This document shows, piece by piece, positions 8,784-17,650 of a DNA stretch of 64,000 nucleotides (the stretch's first letter is position 1; each line of letters starts with the position of its first letter). Below the pieces are notes generated by a model. That model was not told the origin of the DNA and ran no database searches. It saw only the letters and a program-made list of their open reading frames with translations. The position numbers and the translations under genes were made by a program. Source of the stretch: Martelella alba (GTDB lineage: Bacteria; Pseudomonadota; Gammaproteobacteria; Enterobacterales; Enterobacteriaceae); the NCBI RefSeq assembly GCF_005217455.1, contig NZ_SZPQ01000016.1, positions 89,012 through 153,011 of the forward strand. Reading direction: 5' to 3'.

Positions 8784-9569
8784 TTAACAGGCGGGAATCA
8801 GGCCGCCATCCACTCTCAGCACCGAGCCGGTGATGTAGGCGGCCTGTCGACTGGCGAGAAACGCCACGGCCGCGCCATATTCATGCGGGCAGCCATAACG
8901 GCCGGCCGGGATAGTCGCCAGGCTGTTGTCCCGCGCCTGTTCCGGGGTGATGTGTTCCCGGGCGGCGCGGGCGGCGTCCAATTGACCGACCCTGGCGGTG
9001 GCGATGCGCCCCGGCACCACCACGTTGACGGTAATGCCATCCCGGGCCACTTCGCCGGCCAATGTTTTAGACCAGCCCACCAACGCCATGCGCAAGGTAT
9101 TGGAAAGGGCCAGATTGGGGATGGGCGCAACCACCCCGGAAGACGTGCTGGTAATGATCCGACCCCATCCGGCCCGGCGCATATCCGGCAAGACGCTATC
9201 GGTCAATTGGATAAGCGATCCGACCATCTTATCGAACTGCTCACGCCAGGCGCCCGGTTCGACGCCGCTGGCTTTGCTGGGCGGCGGACCGCCGGAATTG
9301 TTGACCAGAATTTCCACCGGGCCGAGTTCGCCGCGAATTCGGGCCAATGTCCCATCGAAATCCTGCGGATGGGCAAGATCCAATGCAAAGGCTGCCGCCT
9401 TGCCCCCGGCCTGGGTGATAAGGCCAACGGTGTCGGCCAGGGTCGCCGGCGTGCGGCCGGCCACCGCCACCGCCGCGCCTTCCGCCGCCAACGACTGGGC
9501 GATGGCCCGGCCAAGACCGCCACCGGCGCCCACCACTAACGCGACTTTTCCGTTAATTGCAAAGTCCAT
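8784..9569 (-). CDS. Short-chain dehydrogenase/reductase family protein with altered active site
   Basis: 261-residue SDR fold protein: the cofactor-binding GAGGGLG (residues 14-20), VNNSG near residue 89, and the C-terminal PGRI and ITGSVLRVDGG blocks are intact. The catalytic Tyr-x3-Lys is replaced: aligned to normal SDRs, the positions are Ser156 and Arg160 in LSNTLRMAL. I believe a clade of SDRs shares this SN-x2-R pattern, so the change is probably ancestral, but ordinary ketoreductase chemistry cannot be assumed. GGAGAGG precedes the ATG. It sits just downstream of, and on the same strand as, the GntR regulator and probably belongs to the adjacent catabolic locus. Confidence 0.85.
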   Translation of the reverse strand: MDFAINGKVALVVGAGGGLGRAIAQSLAAEGAAVAVAGRTPATLADTVGLITQAGGKAAAFALDLAHPQDFDGTLARIRGELGPVEILVNNSGGPPPSKASGVEPGAWREQFDKMVGSLIQLTDSVLPDMRRAGWGRIITSTSSGVVAPIPNLALSNTLRMALVGWSKTLAGEVARDGITVNVVVPGRIATARVGQLDAARAAREHITPEQARDNSLATIPAGRYGCPHEYGAAVAFLASRQAAYITGSVLRVDGGLIPAC

Positions 9570-9725
9570 AACCTCTCCATCAATAGTGTTACCCTACCGG
9601 CGTAAACCGGTATTCGCCTGGCGGCGATGCAATCCCGCCGCCGATACTGAGTCTCGCCGTCCCTTGGCGGGGCGGCATACATTATCCCGATGGCAACTGC
9701 TCTCACCGCTTGTGCGGCGGCCTGT

Positions 9726-10628
9726 TCAACGCCGACTTTTCGCCACCTTATCCGCCACCATGTCATAGGCCGATTGCAGATGGCGGCGCATCTGCTCCGC
9801 CGCCGACGCCATCTCGCCGCGGCTTACCGCATCCAGGATAGCCACATGTTCCTCACACCATTCCCGCACCCGCTGCTTGTTCGCGTAACTGCCGAATTCC
9901 AGCAGACGACGCAGCCGGTTTTGCTGCTGGATGGCTTGCAACACGAAAATATTGCCGCTGCCTTCGGCCAGCATTTCATGAAAACTCGCGTCGGTTTCAA
10001 AAATCACCCGCGGCTCCACCGTGGTAATGTCCGGATGAGAGATCAAAAACAGATGCTGCAACCGCAGCCGTTTCATGGCGCGCTTATCCGCTCTGAAGCC
10101 TGACGTTAGCAGATTGGCCGGTTCCACCATCAAACGGAAACCGTAGCCGTTGCGCAAAGCGACATCGGTATTTAATGTCGGTTGGAAACGCCAGCCGTGT
10201 CCCTGGTTGCGGGCAATCAGGCCGTCCTCGGACAGGCGCAGCAATGCGCGCGCCAGGATCCCGCGATCGGCATCGTAACGCAGGGTCAGTTCGGTCTGGG
10301 TGACCGACTCGGGCAGAATGCCGGCGATCCGATCCTTGACCAACTGCTCATACAATTCCTGATCGCTGCTGGAAGGCACGTCAATCTTGACACGCTGTAA
10401 CTCCGCATAAGGCTTGATCAAGAAAAAACCCTGATTGCGTCTGGCTTCGAGAATGCCCAGACGGGTCAGTAAGTTCAGTCCGGAACGCACCGGCGTACGC
10501 GACACGCCGATGGCGTCGGCCAACTGTTGTTCCCGCAAATGATGACCTGGCTCAAATCTTGCTTCACATATCAGGTCAAGGATTTGATTGGCCAGACGCC
10601 GGCTAGTGGCGGTAGACCGCTGCTCCAT
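9726..10628 (-). CDS. GntR-family regulator, FCD-like
   Basis: 300-residue transcription factor. An N-terminal winged HTH (residues 8-72, with HLREQQLADAIGVSRTPVR) is typical of GntR proteins. A second short helical segment (about 85-150) precedes a C-terminal helical effector domain with the FCD-like pattern DASFHEML and EEHVAILDAV. It is divergent from the ABC-transporter operon at 10828, the usual place for a local repressor that senses the imported compound or an intermediate. Two related A/T-rich sites lie in the shared promoter region. Confidence 0.87.
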   Translation of the reverse strand: MEQRSTATSRRLANQILDLICEARFEPGHHLREQQLADAIGVSRTPVRSGLNLLTRLGILEARRNQGFFLIKPYAELQRVKIDVPSSSDQELYEQLVKDRIAGILPESVTQTELTLRYDADRGILARALLRLSEDGLIARNQGHGWRFQPTLNTDVALRNGYGFRLMVEPANLLTSGFRADKRAMKRLRLQHLFLISHPDITTVEPRVIFETDASFHEMLAEGSGNIFVLQAIQQQNRLRRLLEFGSYANKQRVREWCEEHVAILDAVSRGEMASAAEQMRRHLQSAYDMVADKVAKSRR

Positions 10629-10660
10629 AGGAATGAACGCCCCGATGAATGTATTTGTTG

Positions 10661-10790
10661 ACTTATAATATACAATATTCGCGTCGGGGGAACATCAAAG
10701 AATTGGTGGGTGTTGTTGCTCTGTTATAGTGCATAATCGCACTGCAAGCGAGCAAAGAAATGTACTTATAATTGTATTAATTGACTCATA
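10661..10790. promoter_or_regulatory. Divergent promoter/operator region of the GntR-ABC locus
   Basis: The sequence ACTTATAAT occurs at 10661-10669 and again at 10764-10772. The first is followed by ATACAA and the second by TGTATTAA, and TTGACT lies close to both. This repeated A/T-rich element is a reasonable candidate binding site for the adjacent GntR-type regulator. A promoter-like pair, TTGGTG with TATAGT about 16 bases later, lies near 10702-10729. All of this is tentative. Confidence 0.4.
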
Positions 10791-10827
10791 AAGAGCAATC
10801 TAATCAAACTGACAATCGGAGCCTGTT

Positions 10828-11649
10828 ATGACCCTCAAGACGTTGAAACGCCATAGCGCCCTGTTCTCCCTGGCGTTGGCCTGCCTGGGCGCGGCCGCCC
10901 CGAGCCAAGCCGCTCAGCCGGCGCTGATAGAGTCCGGCCACCTCACTTACGGTACCGCGGCGACCTTTATGCCGTTCGAGTTCATGAAAAATAACCGGAT
11001 AAGCGGGTTCGATATCGATCTTATCACCGCCATAGGTCATACGCTTTCGCTGACGCCCGTGGCCATGCCCATGGAATTCAAAGGATTGATACCGGCATTG
11101 CAGGGCAAACGCATCGATATCATCAACTCCGCCATGTACATCAACGCGACCCGCGCCGAGCAAGTGGATTTTGTGCCTTACCTGCGTATTGGCAGTCGGG
11201 TGGTGGTGCGTAAAGGCAATCCGGAACACATTACCGGCCGGGATCATTCGCTGTGCGGCAAAAATATCGCCGTGACGCTGGGCGGTATCGAAGAAAGCCA
11301 GGCGCGCGTGGACGACAAGCATTGCCGGGATGCCGGTCTGAAAGGCATCAATGTCATGACCTTCCCGGCCGCCACCGATTCCGCCGTGGCGGTAGCGCAA
11401 GGCCGGGCGGACGCTGAATTCCTTTCCACTCCGGGCGCGGTGGCGTTGCTTTCCGAAAAAGGCGATGTGTTCGAGACCGCCGGCGGGGAATTCGAGTCGG
11501 ACACCCAGATAGGCTTCGCAGTACGCAAGGGCGATAGCGCCATGAAGCATCTGTTGGAGACGGGGCTGCATCAGGTGGTACAGGATGGCACTTACCAACA
11601 GCTTATTGAGAAGTGGCGATTTCCCGCTTCGGTGGCGATGTTCAAATGA
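10828..11649 (+). CDS. Periplasmic substrate-binding protein, polar amino acid ABC transporter
   Basis: Solute-binding protein of the SBP_bac_3 family that captures an amino acid or related compound in the periplasm. Residues 1-28 form a Sec signal peptide ending in PSQAAQ. The mature part shows the family pattern: GTAATFMPFEF, GFDIDLITAIG, FKGLIPALQGKRIDII and FAVRKGD near the end. Length, 273 residues, is typical. GGAG lies six bases before the ATG. It is the first gene of a tightly packed operon with permease, ATPase and four enzymes, so the ligand is probably the substrate of those enzymes. Confidence 0.92.
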   Translation: MTLKTLKRHSALFSLALACLGAAAPSQAAQPALIESGHLTYGTAATFMPFEFMKNNRISGFDIDLITAIGHTLSLTPVAMPMEFKGLIPALQGKRIDIINSAMYINATRAEQVDFVPYLRIGSRVVVRKGNPEHITGRDHSLCGKNIAVTLGGIEESQARVDDKHCRDAGLKGINVMTFPAATDSAVAVAQGRADAEFLSTPGAVALLSEKGDVFETAGGEFESDTQIGFAVRKGDSAMKHLLETGLHQVVQDGTYQQLIEKWRFPASVAMFK

Positions 11650-11679
11650 TGCCCGCGCGGCCTGTAAAGAGGAAGCACG

Positions 11680-12402
11680 ATGTCTCTTGATCTTGTCTGG
11701 CAATACCTGTGCTCGCCGGCTTTTTTCCAGGGCGCCGTCATGACCCTGATGCTAACGGTCTGTTCGCTGTTTTTCGGCGTCATCATGGGCCTGGTGCTGG
11801 CGCTGCTACAGGAATCGCGCTTTCGCGCCGGCCCGGCGCTGGCCTTTGTCTATCTTTGGCTATTTCGCGGCACGCCGGTGTTGTTCCAGATCATCTTTGT
11901 CTATAACGTCCTGCCGACATTCGGACTGCGTTTTTCCGCCTTTACCTGCGCGGTGCTCGCATTATCGCTTAACGAAGGCGCCTATATGGCCGAGATCCTG
12001 CGCTCCGGCTTGCAGGCGGTAAGAAGCGGCCAGCGTACCGCCGGCATGGCGCTGGGTATGACCAACAGCCAAATCATGCGCAAGGTGGTATTACCGCAGG
12101 CGGCGCGCATTGTCCTGCCGCCGATGGGCAATCAAATGATCAGCATGCTGAAATCCAGCGCCCTGGTGTCGGTTATCGCTGTTCAGGAATTGCTGCTGAT
12201 AGCCAATCAAACCGCCAGCGCCAGCTTCCGCTATTTCGAGGCATTGTGCGCCGCCGGGATTTATTACCTGGCGCTGACCAGTCTGTTCATGCTGTTTCAG
12301 GCTTGGCTTGAGCGGACGCTGGATCCTAAAAAACGCCGTAAACCGGCGGCATCCCTGGTTGAACGCTTGATTCGCGCCGGCCGGCAGCCGGCCGTGCGCT
12401 AA
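11680..12402 (+). CDS. ABC transporter permease, HisM/GlnP type
   Basis: Inner-membrane permease of a polar amino acid ABC importer, 240 residues with about five membrane segments. The N-terminal LWLFRGTPVLFQIIFVYN and the EAA loop (SLNEGAYMAEILRSG, followed by GMTNSQIMRKVVLPQA) are diagnostic. Only one permease is encoded, so it should work as a homodimer. It starts 30 bases after the binding protein and ends just before the ATPase gene. Confidence 0.93.
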   Translation: MSLDLVWQYLCSPAFFQGAVMTLMLTVCSLFFGVIMGLVLALLQESRFRAGPALAFVYLWLFRGTPVLFQIIFVYNVLPTFGLRFSAFTCAVLALSLNEGAYMAEILRSGLQAVRSGQRTAGMALGMTNSQIMRKVVLPQAARIVLPPMGNQMISMLKSSALVSVIAVQELLLIANQTASASFRYFEALCAAGIYYLALTSLFMLFQAWLERTLDPKKRRKPAASLVERLIRAGRQPAVR

Positions 12403-12411
12403 GGAACCGCC

Positions 12412-13182
12412 ATGCTATCTTCCCCAACCCGTACACTTATGGAAAGCACCCGGCCTATGCTGGAAATTATCGGCATCGAAAAATATTTCGGCCGCAATCA
12501 CATTCTCAAGAATTGTTCCATCAACGTACACAAAGGCGAAACGGTCGTGCTGATCGGCCCCTCCGGTTCCGGTAAATCCACGTTGCTGCGCTGCGTCAAT
12601 CTGCTTGAGCCGGTGGACGGCGGCGCCATTTTTTTTCAGGATCAGGAGATCACCGCCGCCAATGTGGCGCCGCACCGTATCCGCCAGGAAATCGGCATGG
12701 TATTCCAGAACTACGAGCTGTTTTCCCACCTCTCGGTGGCGGAAAACATCATGCTCGCGCCGGTAACCGTTCTGGGTATGAGCCCGGCGGATGCGCACGA
12801 CATTGCGCTGGAACTGCTCGGCAAAGTCCGGATCCCGGATAAGGCCGACGCCTTCCCCGACGAGCTGTCCGGCGGCCAGCAGCAACGGGTCGCCATTGCC
12901 CGCGCCCTGGCCATGAAACCCAAACTGATGCTCTATGACGAACCGACTTCGGCTCTGGACCCCGAGATGATCCGCGAGGTACTGGACGTGATGACCGATC
13001 TGAGCGCCGAAGGCATGACCAGCATCGTGGTCACCCACGAAATGGGATTTGCCAAGCGGGCCGCCAATCGGATCGTGTTTATGGAGCAAGGCGAAATCAT
13101 CGAAAACGCCGCCGGCCAGGATTTCTTCGGCGGTGATGTCAGTGAACGCGCCCAGCGTTTTCTGGATCAGATTCTACATTGA
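12412..13182 (+). CDS. ABC transporter ATPase, GlnQ type
   Basis: ATP-hydrolysing subunit of the same importer. All nucleotide-binding motifs are visible: Walker A GPSGSGKST, Q-loop VFQNYELF, signature LSGGQQQR, Walker B LMLYDEPTSALD and the switch His in VVTHEMGFA. The start at 12412 follows AAGGAACC at normal spacing. That gives about 15 extra residues before the canonical MLEIIGIEKYFG, so an internal start is possible but lacks a good ribosome site. It directly precedes the M20 hydrolase. Confidence 0.94.
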   Translation: MLSSPTRTLMESTRPMLEIIGIEKYFGRNHILKNCSINVHKGETVVLIGPSGSGKSTLLRCVNLLEPVDGGAIFFQDQEITAANVAPHRIRQEIGMVFQNYELFSHLSVAENIMLAPVTVLGMSPADAHDIALELLGKVRIPDKADAFPDELSGGQQQRVAIARALAMKPKLMLYDEPTSALDPEMIREVLDVMTDLSAEGMTSIVVTHEMGFAKRAANRIVFMEQGEIIENAAGQDFFGGDVSERAQRFLDQILH

Positions 13183-13195
13183 AAGAGGCCCTATC

Positions 13196-14383
13196 TTGAA
13201 GAAAACCCTGTCTTGCGCCGAACCCGATATCGCTCGCATGAAGCGGGATCTTGCCGCCCTGGTGGCCATCAATACCGAAAATCCCCCCGGGCGGGAACGC
13301 GAAGCGGCGGAATTGATCGCAACGCTTTTGGGCGACGCCGGCTTCGATCTCAGTTACAGCGAGTACCAGCCGGGCCGCACCAATGTCATCGCGGTGCTTA
13401 ACAATGGCGAAGGCCCTTGCTTCGCCTTTAATACCCATATTGATGTCGTCCCGGCCGGCGAAGGCTGGTCAAGCGATCCCTTCACCCTTACGGAACGGGA
13501 CGGCCGGCTCTATGGCCGCGGCGCCTGTGACGCCAAAGGTCCGCTGGCGGCCATGCTGGAAGCCATGCGGATGCTGGCCGCGCAGCGCGAAACCTGGTCC
13601 GGCACCTTGATGGGCATATTCGTCGCCGATGAGGAATCGTCCAGCGAGGGCGCAAAATTCTTTGCGCGCGACACACCGCCGGCCATTGATTTCGCGGTGA
13701 TTGGCGAACCCACCGCCAATGCCGCGTTCTCCGCCCATAAAGGCAGCTTGCGGCCCTGGGTGCGGGTGGAAGGCGTAACCGCCCATTCCGGTACGCCGGA
13801 TTTGGGCGTTAACGCCATATATCGCGCCGCGGCCTTATTGACCATGATCGAAGAACAGCATCATAACAACGTGAAGCGCCGCTGCCATCCCCTGGTGGGA
13901 TCGGCCACATTGACCGTAACCCGTATCCTGGGGGGCCATGCCGATAACGTCCTGCCCGGCGCCTGCGAGATGCTGCTCGATCGCCGTATGGTACCCGGCG
14001 AGGACGAGGCGGCGGTGAAACAGGAAATCGATGATTTGCTGGCCAAGGCCCAAGAACGTTACGGCGTGCGGGCAAGCGTCCTGCGCTATCAGCCCACCAC
14101 CGGCGGCGCCACCGAAACCGACGCCGGCCAGGCCATTGTCCGGGCCGGTCTGGAAGCCTGCCGCGCCAACGGTCAACCGGAGCCGGGACCGTTCGGTTTC
14201 CAGGGCGGCTGCGACCTGGTGCATTTTCGCAGTCTTGGCGCCCAAGGTATCGTCATCGGCCCGGGCTCCCTGTCGGTCGCCCACAAACCGGATGAATACG
14301 TCCCCATTGATGAGTTTGTCGCCGCCAGCCGGATTTACCGGCAAGTGGCCTGCGCCATGCTGAAACGGGAGTATGCCCGATGA
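13196..14383 (+). CDS. M20 family metallohydrolase (ArgE/DapE/ACY1 type), TTG start
   Basis: Probable deacylase or aminoacylase with a two-zinc site. Visible ligands are His in NTHIDVVP, Asp in GRGACDAKG, the catalytic/ligand pair in DEES, Glu in IGEPT and the C-terminal His in VAHKPDEY; the dimerisation lid lies between about residues 175 and 285. Length is 395 residues. No ATG fits: the frame is open back into the ATPase gene, but a TTG at 13196 has AGAGG seven bases upstream and yields MKKTLSCAEPD, so I take it as the start. The stop overlaps the next start by four bases (ATGA), indicating translational coupling. Confidence 0.88.
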   Translation: MKKTLSCAEPDIARMKRDLAALVAINTENPPGREREAAELIATLLGDAGFDLSYSEYQPGRTNVIAVLNNGEGPCFAFNTHIDVVPAGEGWSSDPFTLTERDGRLYGRGACDAKGPLAAMLEAMRMLAAQRETWSGTLMGIFVADEESSSEGAKFFARDTPPAIDFAVIGEPTANAAFSAHKGSLRPWVRVEGVTAHSGTPDLGVNAIYRAAALLTMIEEQHHNNVKRRCHPLVGSATLTVTRILGGHADNVLPGACEMLLDRRMVPGEDEAAVKQEIDDLLAKAQERYGVRASVLRYQPTTGGATETDAGQAIVRAGLEACRANGQPEPGPFGFQGGCDLVHFRSLGAQGIVIGPGSLSVAHKPDEYVPIDEFVAASRIYRQVACAMLKREYAR

Positions 14384-15471
14384 AAGGGAGGCTTTATCGC
14401 GCCGATTTGCATTATCGGGGAGTACAGTTGCACACCGCCTCGTCCGGCAGCGTACCCGCGCTGCAATCACTCTATCTATTACTGGATGACGGCCGTTACC
14501 GGGGCCTAGGCGAAGTCCGCGTGAACATCGGCTACTTGAACGGCCTGGACGCCCAACAAGTGCTCGGGGATGTCCGCGCGGCGTTGTCTTGCTGGGAGTG
14601 GTCTTTACCGGCGGAGGAACAACGGGCCCGGTCGGAAACCCTGTTGGCGCCCTATCTGCCCCCAACCCGGATGCTGCTGGATTCGGCCCTGCATGATCTG
14701 GCGGCCAGGCGCGCCGGGACCAGCGTGGCCGGCCTGCTCGGCGCTAACGACCCTGTTCCCGTCGCGGCGGCAACCAACCAGACATTGTTCCTTGGCGACA
14801 TGGACACATTTATGCGACAGGCCGTTGATTATGTGGCCCGCGGATTCACCCAGCTTAAGGTCCGGATCGGCGCTGACGAATTTGATGAAGACATCCGGCG
14901 ACTGACGGCGTTGCGCGAGCGCTTCGGCCATCGCGTCCAACTGGCCGCCGACGTCAACGGACAATGGGATCCGGATGAGGCGGCGGAGCATTTGCGGGCG
15001 CTGGCGCCTTTTGACTTGAATTACGTCGAACAACCCATCGGGCCGCAGTGGCCCGATCAGCTCGTCCGGCTGGCGGAACTCAGCACGGTTCCGCTCATGC
15101 TGGACGAAAGCGTGAGCAGCGAGGCCGATGTCGATCGGATCATCGCCCTGCGCGGTAAAGTATGGGCGCATCTCAAACTGGTCAAGCTCGGCGGCATTGC
15201 GCCAACCGTGCGCGCCGCGCGCCGGCTTCACAGCGCAGGCATCCCCTTTATGGTGGGACAAATGAATGAAGGCGCGGTGGCCACCGCCGCGGCCTTGCAC
15301 GTCGCTTATCTCACCCGGCCGCGCTATGCCGAGCTCTACGGCGCCGACGGCATCGTCGACGACCCGGCCAGCGGCCTGATTTACCAACACGGGCGCGTCA
15401 GCTGTTTACCTACCGCCGGTCTGGGCATTGAATTCGATCCGGATCGGTCTGTTCTTCTTCAGGAGTTTTGA
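14380..15471 (+). CDS. Enolase-superfamily enzyme (muconate-lactonizing/dipeptide-epimerase-like)
   Basis: 363-residue TIM-barrel enzyme that abstracts a proton alpha to a carboxylate. The subgroup residues are visible: Lys160-x-Arg162 on the second strand (QLKVRIG), metal ligands Asp191, Glu217 (VEQPI) and Asp242 (LDESV), and Lys266 in HLKLVKLGG. The paired acid-base lysines suggest racemisation, epimerisation or syn-elimination of an amino-acid derivative. Members include N-acyl amino acid racemase/OSBS, dipeptide epimerase and hydroxyproline betaine epimerase; the sequence alone does not decide. Coupled by ATGA overlap to the M20 hydrolase, which suits an N-acyl or peptide substrate. Confidence 0.88.
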   Translation: MKGRLYRADLHYRGVQLHTASSGSVPALQSLYLLLDDGRYRGLGEVRVNIGYLNGLDAQQVLGDVRAALSCWEWSLPAEEQRARSETLLAPYLPPTRMLLDSALHDLAARRAGTSVAGLLGANDPVPVAAATNQTLFLGDMDTFMRQAVDYVARGFTQLKVRIGADEFDEDIRRLTALRERFGHRVQLAADVNGQWDPDEAAEHLRALAPFDLNYVEQPIGPQWPDQLVRLAELSTVPLMLDESVSSEADVDRIIALRGKVWAHLKLVKLGGIAPTVRAARRLHSAGIPFMVGQMNEGAVATAAALHVAYLTRPRYAELYGADGIVDDPASGLIYQHGRVSCLPTAGLGIEFDPDRSVLLQEF

Positions 15472-15472
15472 C

Positions 15473-16648
15473 ATGCAAAATGTGGGAAATATCGTGCAGG
15501 GCAGCCAGTCGGCCTTCGCGCCGCAAGAATACCGCGGCCGGGTACTGCGGGCGCGTCAGTCGCTGACCGATGCCGGCCTGGATGTGATGATCATTACCGG
15601 ACCGGAGAATATCTTTTATCTTACCGGCCAGCAAACGCCGGGCTATTACACGTTTCAGGCCATGGTGCTACCAGTGGACGGCGAACCGGTGTTCGTTATC
15701 CGGCAACTGGAATACTTCAACTTTATCTCCAATACCTATATCAGCGACGCCGCCGTCTACCAGGACGGAGACAACCCGGTGGATTTCCTGCTGGAGGTGC
15801 TGCGCGGCCATGGTTGGCTCAACAGCCGGATCGGCATCGACAAACGCGGCTGGTTTCTGCCCATCGCCGTTTATGAGGCCCTGCAGGCCAAGCTGGGGGT
15901 GATTCACGATGCGGCGGGTATTGTCGAACGGCTGCGGGCGGTGAAATCACCGGCGGAAATTGAAAAAATGGCCCTGGCGGCCCGTTATGTGGATGCCGGC
16001 ATGCGGGCCGGGCGCAACGCCATCGCCGCCGGCGCCACCGAGAACGATCTGGTGTCCGCCATGATGGGGTCGGCCATCGCCGCCGGTTCGGAGTATGTGG
16101 GTATGGAGCCATTGGTGTCCACCGGCCCGCGCAGCGGCGTACCGCACGGCACCTGGCGCCGTCGCCGCATGGAACAGGGCGATGCGGTTTTTTTGGAAAT
16201 GTCCGCCACTCACGATCGCTACCATGCGGCCCTGATGCGTTCAGCCTGGCTGGGCAAACCGCCGGCCGTCGCGCTTGAGATGGAAAAGGTCTGCCAGGAT
16301 GCCTTGCAGGCGGCCCTGGACGCCATCCGGCCCGGCGCCGCCTGCGAGGCGCCGCATATCGCCTGCCAGCGGGTCATCGATCGCGCGGGCTATACCGAGA
16401 ATTTCAAAAAACGCACCGGCTATTCCATCGGTATCGCGTTCGCGCCGGACTGGGGCGAAGGCGCCATTCTCAGCCTGTACAGCGGCATTACCACCGAATT
16501 GCAGCCGGGTATGACATTTCATATTCCGCCGGCGCTGCGCATTTACGGCGAATTCACCGTAGGCGTCAGCGAAACCGTGGTGGTGACCCCCTCCGGCTAT
16601 CGGGCCTTGGGCGCCACCGAACGTCCTTTGTTTCAAGTCGGCGCTTAA
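15473..16648 (+). CDS. M24 (creatinase/ectoine-hydrolase-like) family hydrolase without metal ligands
   Basis: 391-residue pita-bread-fold hydrolase with a creatinase-type N-terminal domain (residues about 15-150) and C-terminal M24 domain. Classical M24 peptidases bind two metals through D-D-H-E-E; here the first Asp is replaced in FLEMSATHDRY, the second in YHAALMRS, and the His in GYSIGIAF. This fits the metal-independent creatinase/DoeA-like branch, which cleaves C-N bonds in small cyclic or guanidino compounds, rather than a true aminopeptidase. The ATG at 15473 has AGGAG seven bases upstream. It follows the enolase-family gene by one base. Confidence 0.85.
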   Translation: MQNVGNIVQGSQSAFAPQEYRGRVLRARQSLTDAGLDVMIITGPENIFYLTGQQTPGYYTFQAMVLPVDGEPVFVIRQLEYFNFISNTYISDAAVYQDGDNPVDFLLEVLRGHGWLNSRIGIDKRGWFLPIAVYEALQAKLGVIHDAAGIVERLRAVKSPAEIEKMALAARYVDAGMRAGRNAIAAGATENDLVSAMMGSAIAAGSEYVGMEPLVSTGPRSGVPHGTWRRRRMEQGDAVFLEMSATHDRYHAALMRSAWLGKPPAVALEMEKVCQDALQAALDAIRPGAACEAPHIACQRVIDRAGYTENFKKRTGYSIGIAFAPDWGEGAILSLYSGITTELQPGMTFHIPPALRIYGEFTVGVSETVVVTPSGYRALGATERPLFQVGA

Positions 16649-16693
16649 CCCCGCCGACATCATCCCCTAGGGATCCAGTAAAGGAAAAGAGCA

Positions 16694-17617
16694 ATGAAAG
16701 ATTTGGCTGAAAGCCGTGAGCGCCTAAAGGGCATTTTCAACATTACCGTCACTCCGTTCAACGCCGACGGCGATATCGATTTTGACGGTCTGGGACGCAA
16801 TGTGGAGCGGGTTATCGCCCTGGGATACGACGGTATTCTCATCGGCGGCACCTACGGCGAATTCCCCACGCTGTCGGCGCCAGAGCGGGCCGCTATCTTT
16901 CGCCGGGTCATGGATGTGGCGGGCGACAGGGTGCCGGTTATGTTGTGCAGCGCCGGTTCGGATCCACGGGTCGTCAGGGAACTGACGGCGCTGGCGGGCG
17001 ATCTTGGCGGTCTGCCGATGGTCACGCCGCCCTTTGTCTCCGAGGTGATCGACGAGCATATCGCCGCGTTTTTCAAGCAGATGGCCCCCCTGTCACGCAC
17101 CGGCATTCTGGTCTACAACGCTCCCGGCATCGGCATCACCCTATCCCCGGATATGCTGGAACGACTGGCGGATATCCCCGGAGTGGTGGGGATCAAACAA
17201 GGCGATTTGAACCCGACCGCCATCGATCGCATCGCCAACCGGCTGGCTGGCCGTCTGCGGCTATTTTGCGCCTCGGACCTGGCGTTTCTCGGCCCAATGA
17301 TGTGCGGTTTTGACGGCATCAGCAGCACCAATAGCGGCGCATTGCCGGAACTGATCCTGGCGGCCTTTCGCGCGGTGGAACGCGGCGACGCCCATACCGC
17401 CCGTGACTTGCATCGCTTGTGGTATGGCTATCGAACACTGGCTCGCCGGCTCGGCCAGCCGCAACTGGTCAAAGCGGCCATGAACCTGCGCGGCTTTGAT
17501 GGCGGCCGTGTCCGCTCGCCGCTTATGGATTTGGACGAAGCGGCGATTGCGGAGTTAAGAGAAGCGCTGGACCGCCTGGCATTGGACAGCCGCAGCGGCG
17601 TCGTACTGCCGCGCTGA
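16694..17617 (+). CDS. Dihydrodipicolinate synthase/N-acetylneuraminate lyase family protein
   Basis: Class I aldolase-type TIM barrel of 307 residues. The Schiff-base lysine is Lys168 in GIKQGD and the catalytic Tyr141 is in VYNAPG; the GGTYGEFPTL loop supplies the carboxylate-binding Thr. Since lysine synthesis has its own enzyme, a catabolic role is likely: retro-aldol cleavage or deamination of a 2-keto acid intermediate. The family also includes the pyrroline-hydroxycarboxylate deaminase of hydroxyproline breakdown. It is the last gene of the plus-strand operon, 45 bases after the M24 gene, with AAGGAAAAG as ribosome site. Confidence 0.87.
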   Translation: MKDLAESRERLKGIFNITVTPFNADGDIDFDGLGRNVERVIALGYDGILIGGTYGEFPTLSAPERAAIFRRVMDVAGDRVPVMLCSAGSDPRVVRELTALAGDLGGLPMVTPPFVSEVIDEHIAAFFKQMAPLSRTGILVYNAPGIGITLSPDMLERLADIPGVVGIKQGDLNPTAIDRIANRLAGRLRLFCASDLAFLGPMMCGFDGISSTNSGALPELILAAFRAVERGDAHTARDLHRLWYGYRTLARRLGQPQLVKAAMNLRGFDGGRVRSPLMDLDEAAIAELREALDRLALDSRSGVVLPR

Positions 17618-17623
17618 AGGCGG

Positions 17624-17647
17624 CGGCGGGCCCCAAAACGCCCGCCG
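17624..17647. terminator. Hairpin between convergent genes
   Basis: CGGCGGGC (17624-17631) pairs with GCCCGCCG (17640-17647) across an 8-base loop, in the 33-base gap between the aldolase-family gene and the convergent amidotransferase gene. No T-run follows, so termination is plausible but unproven. Confidence 0.4.
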
Positions 17648-17650
17648 TAC

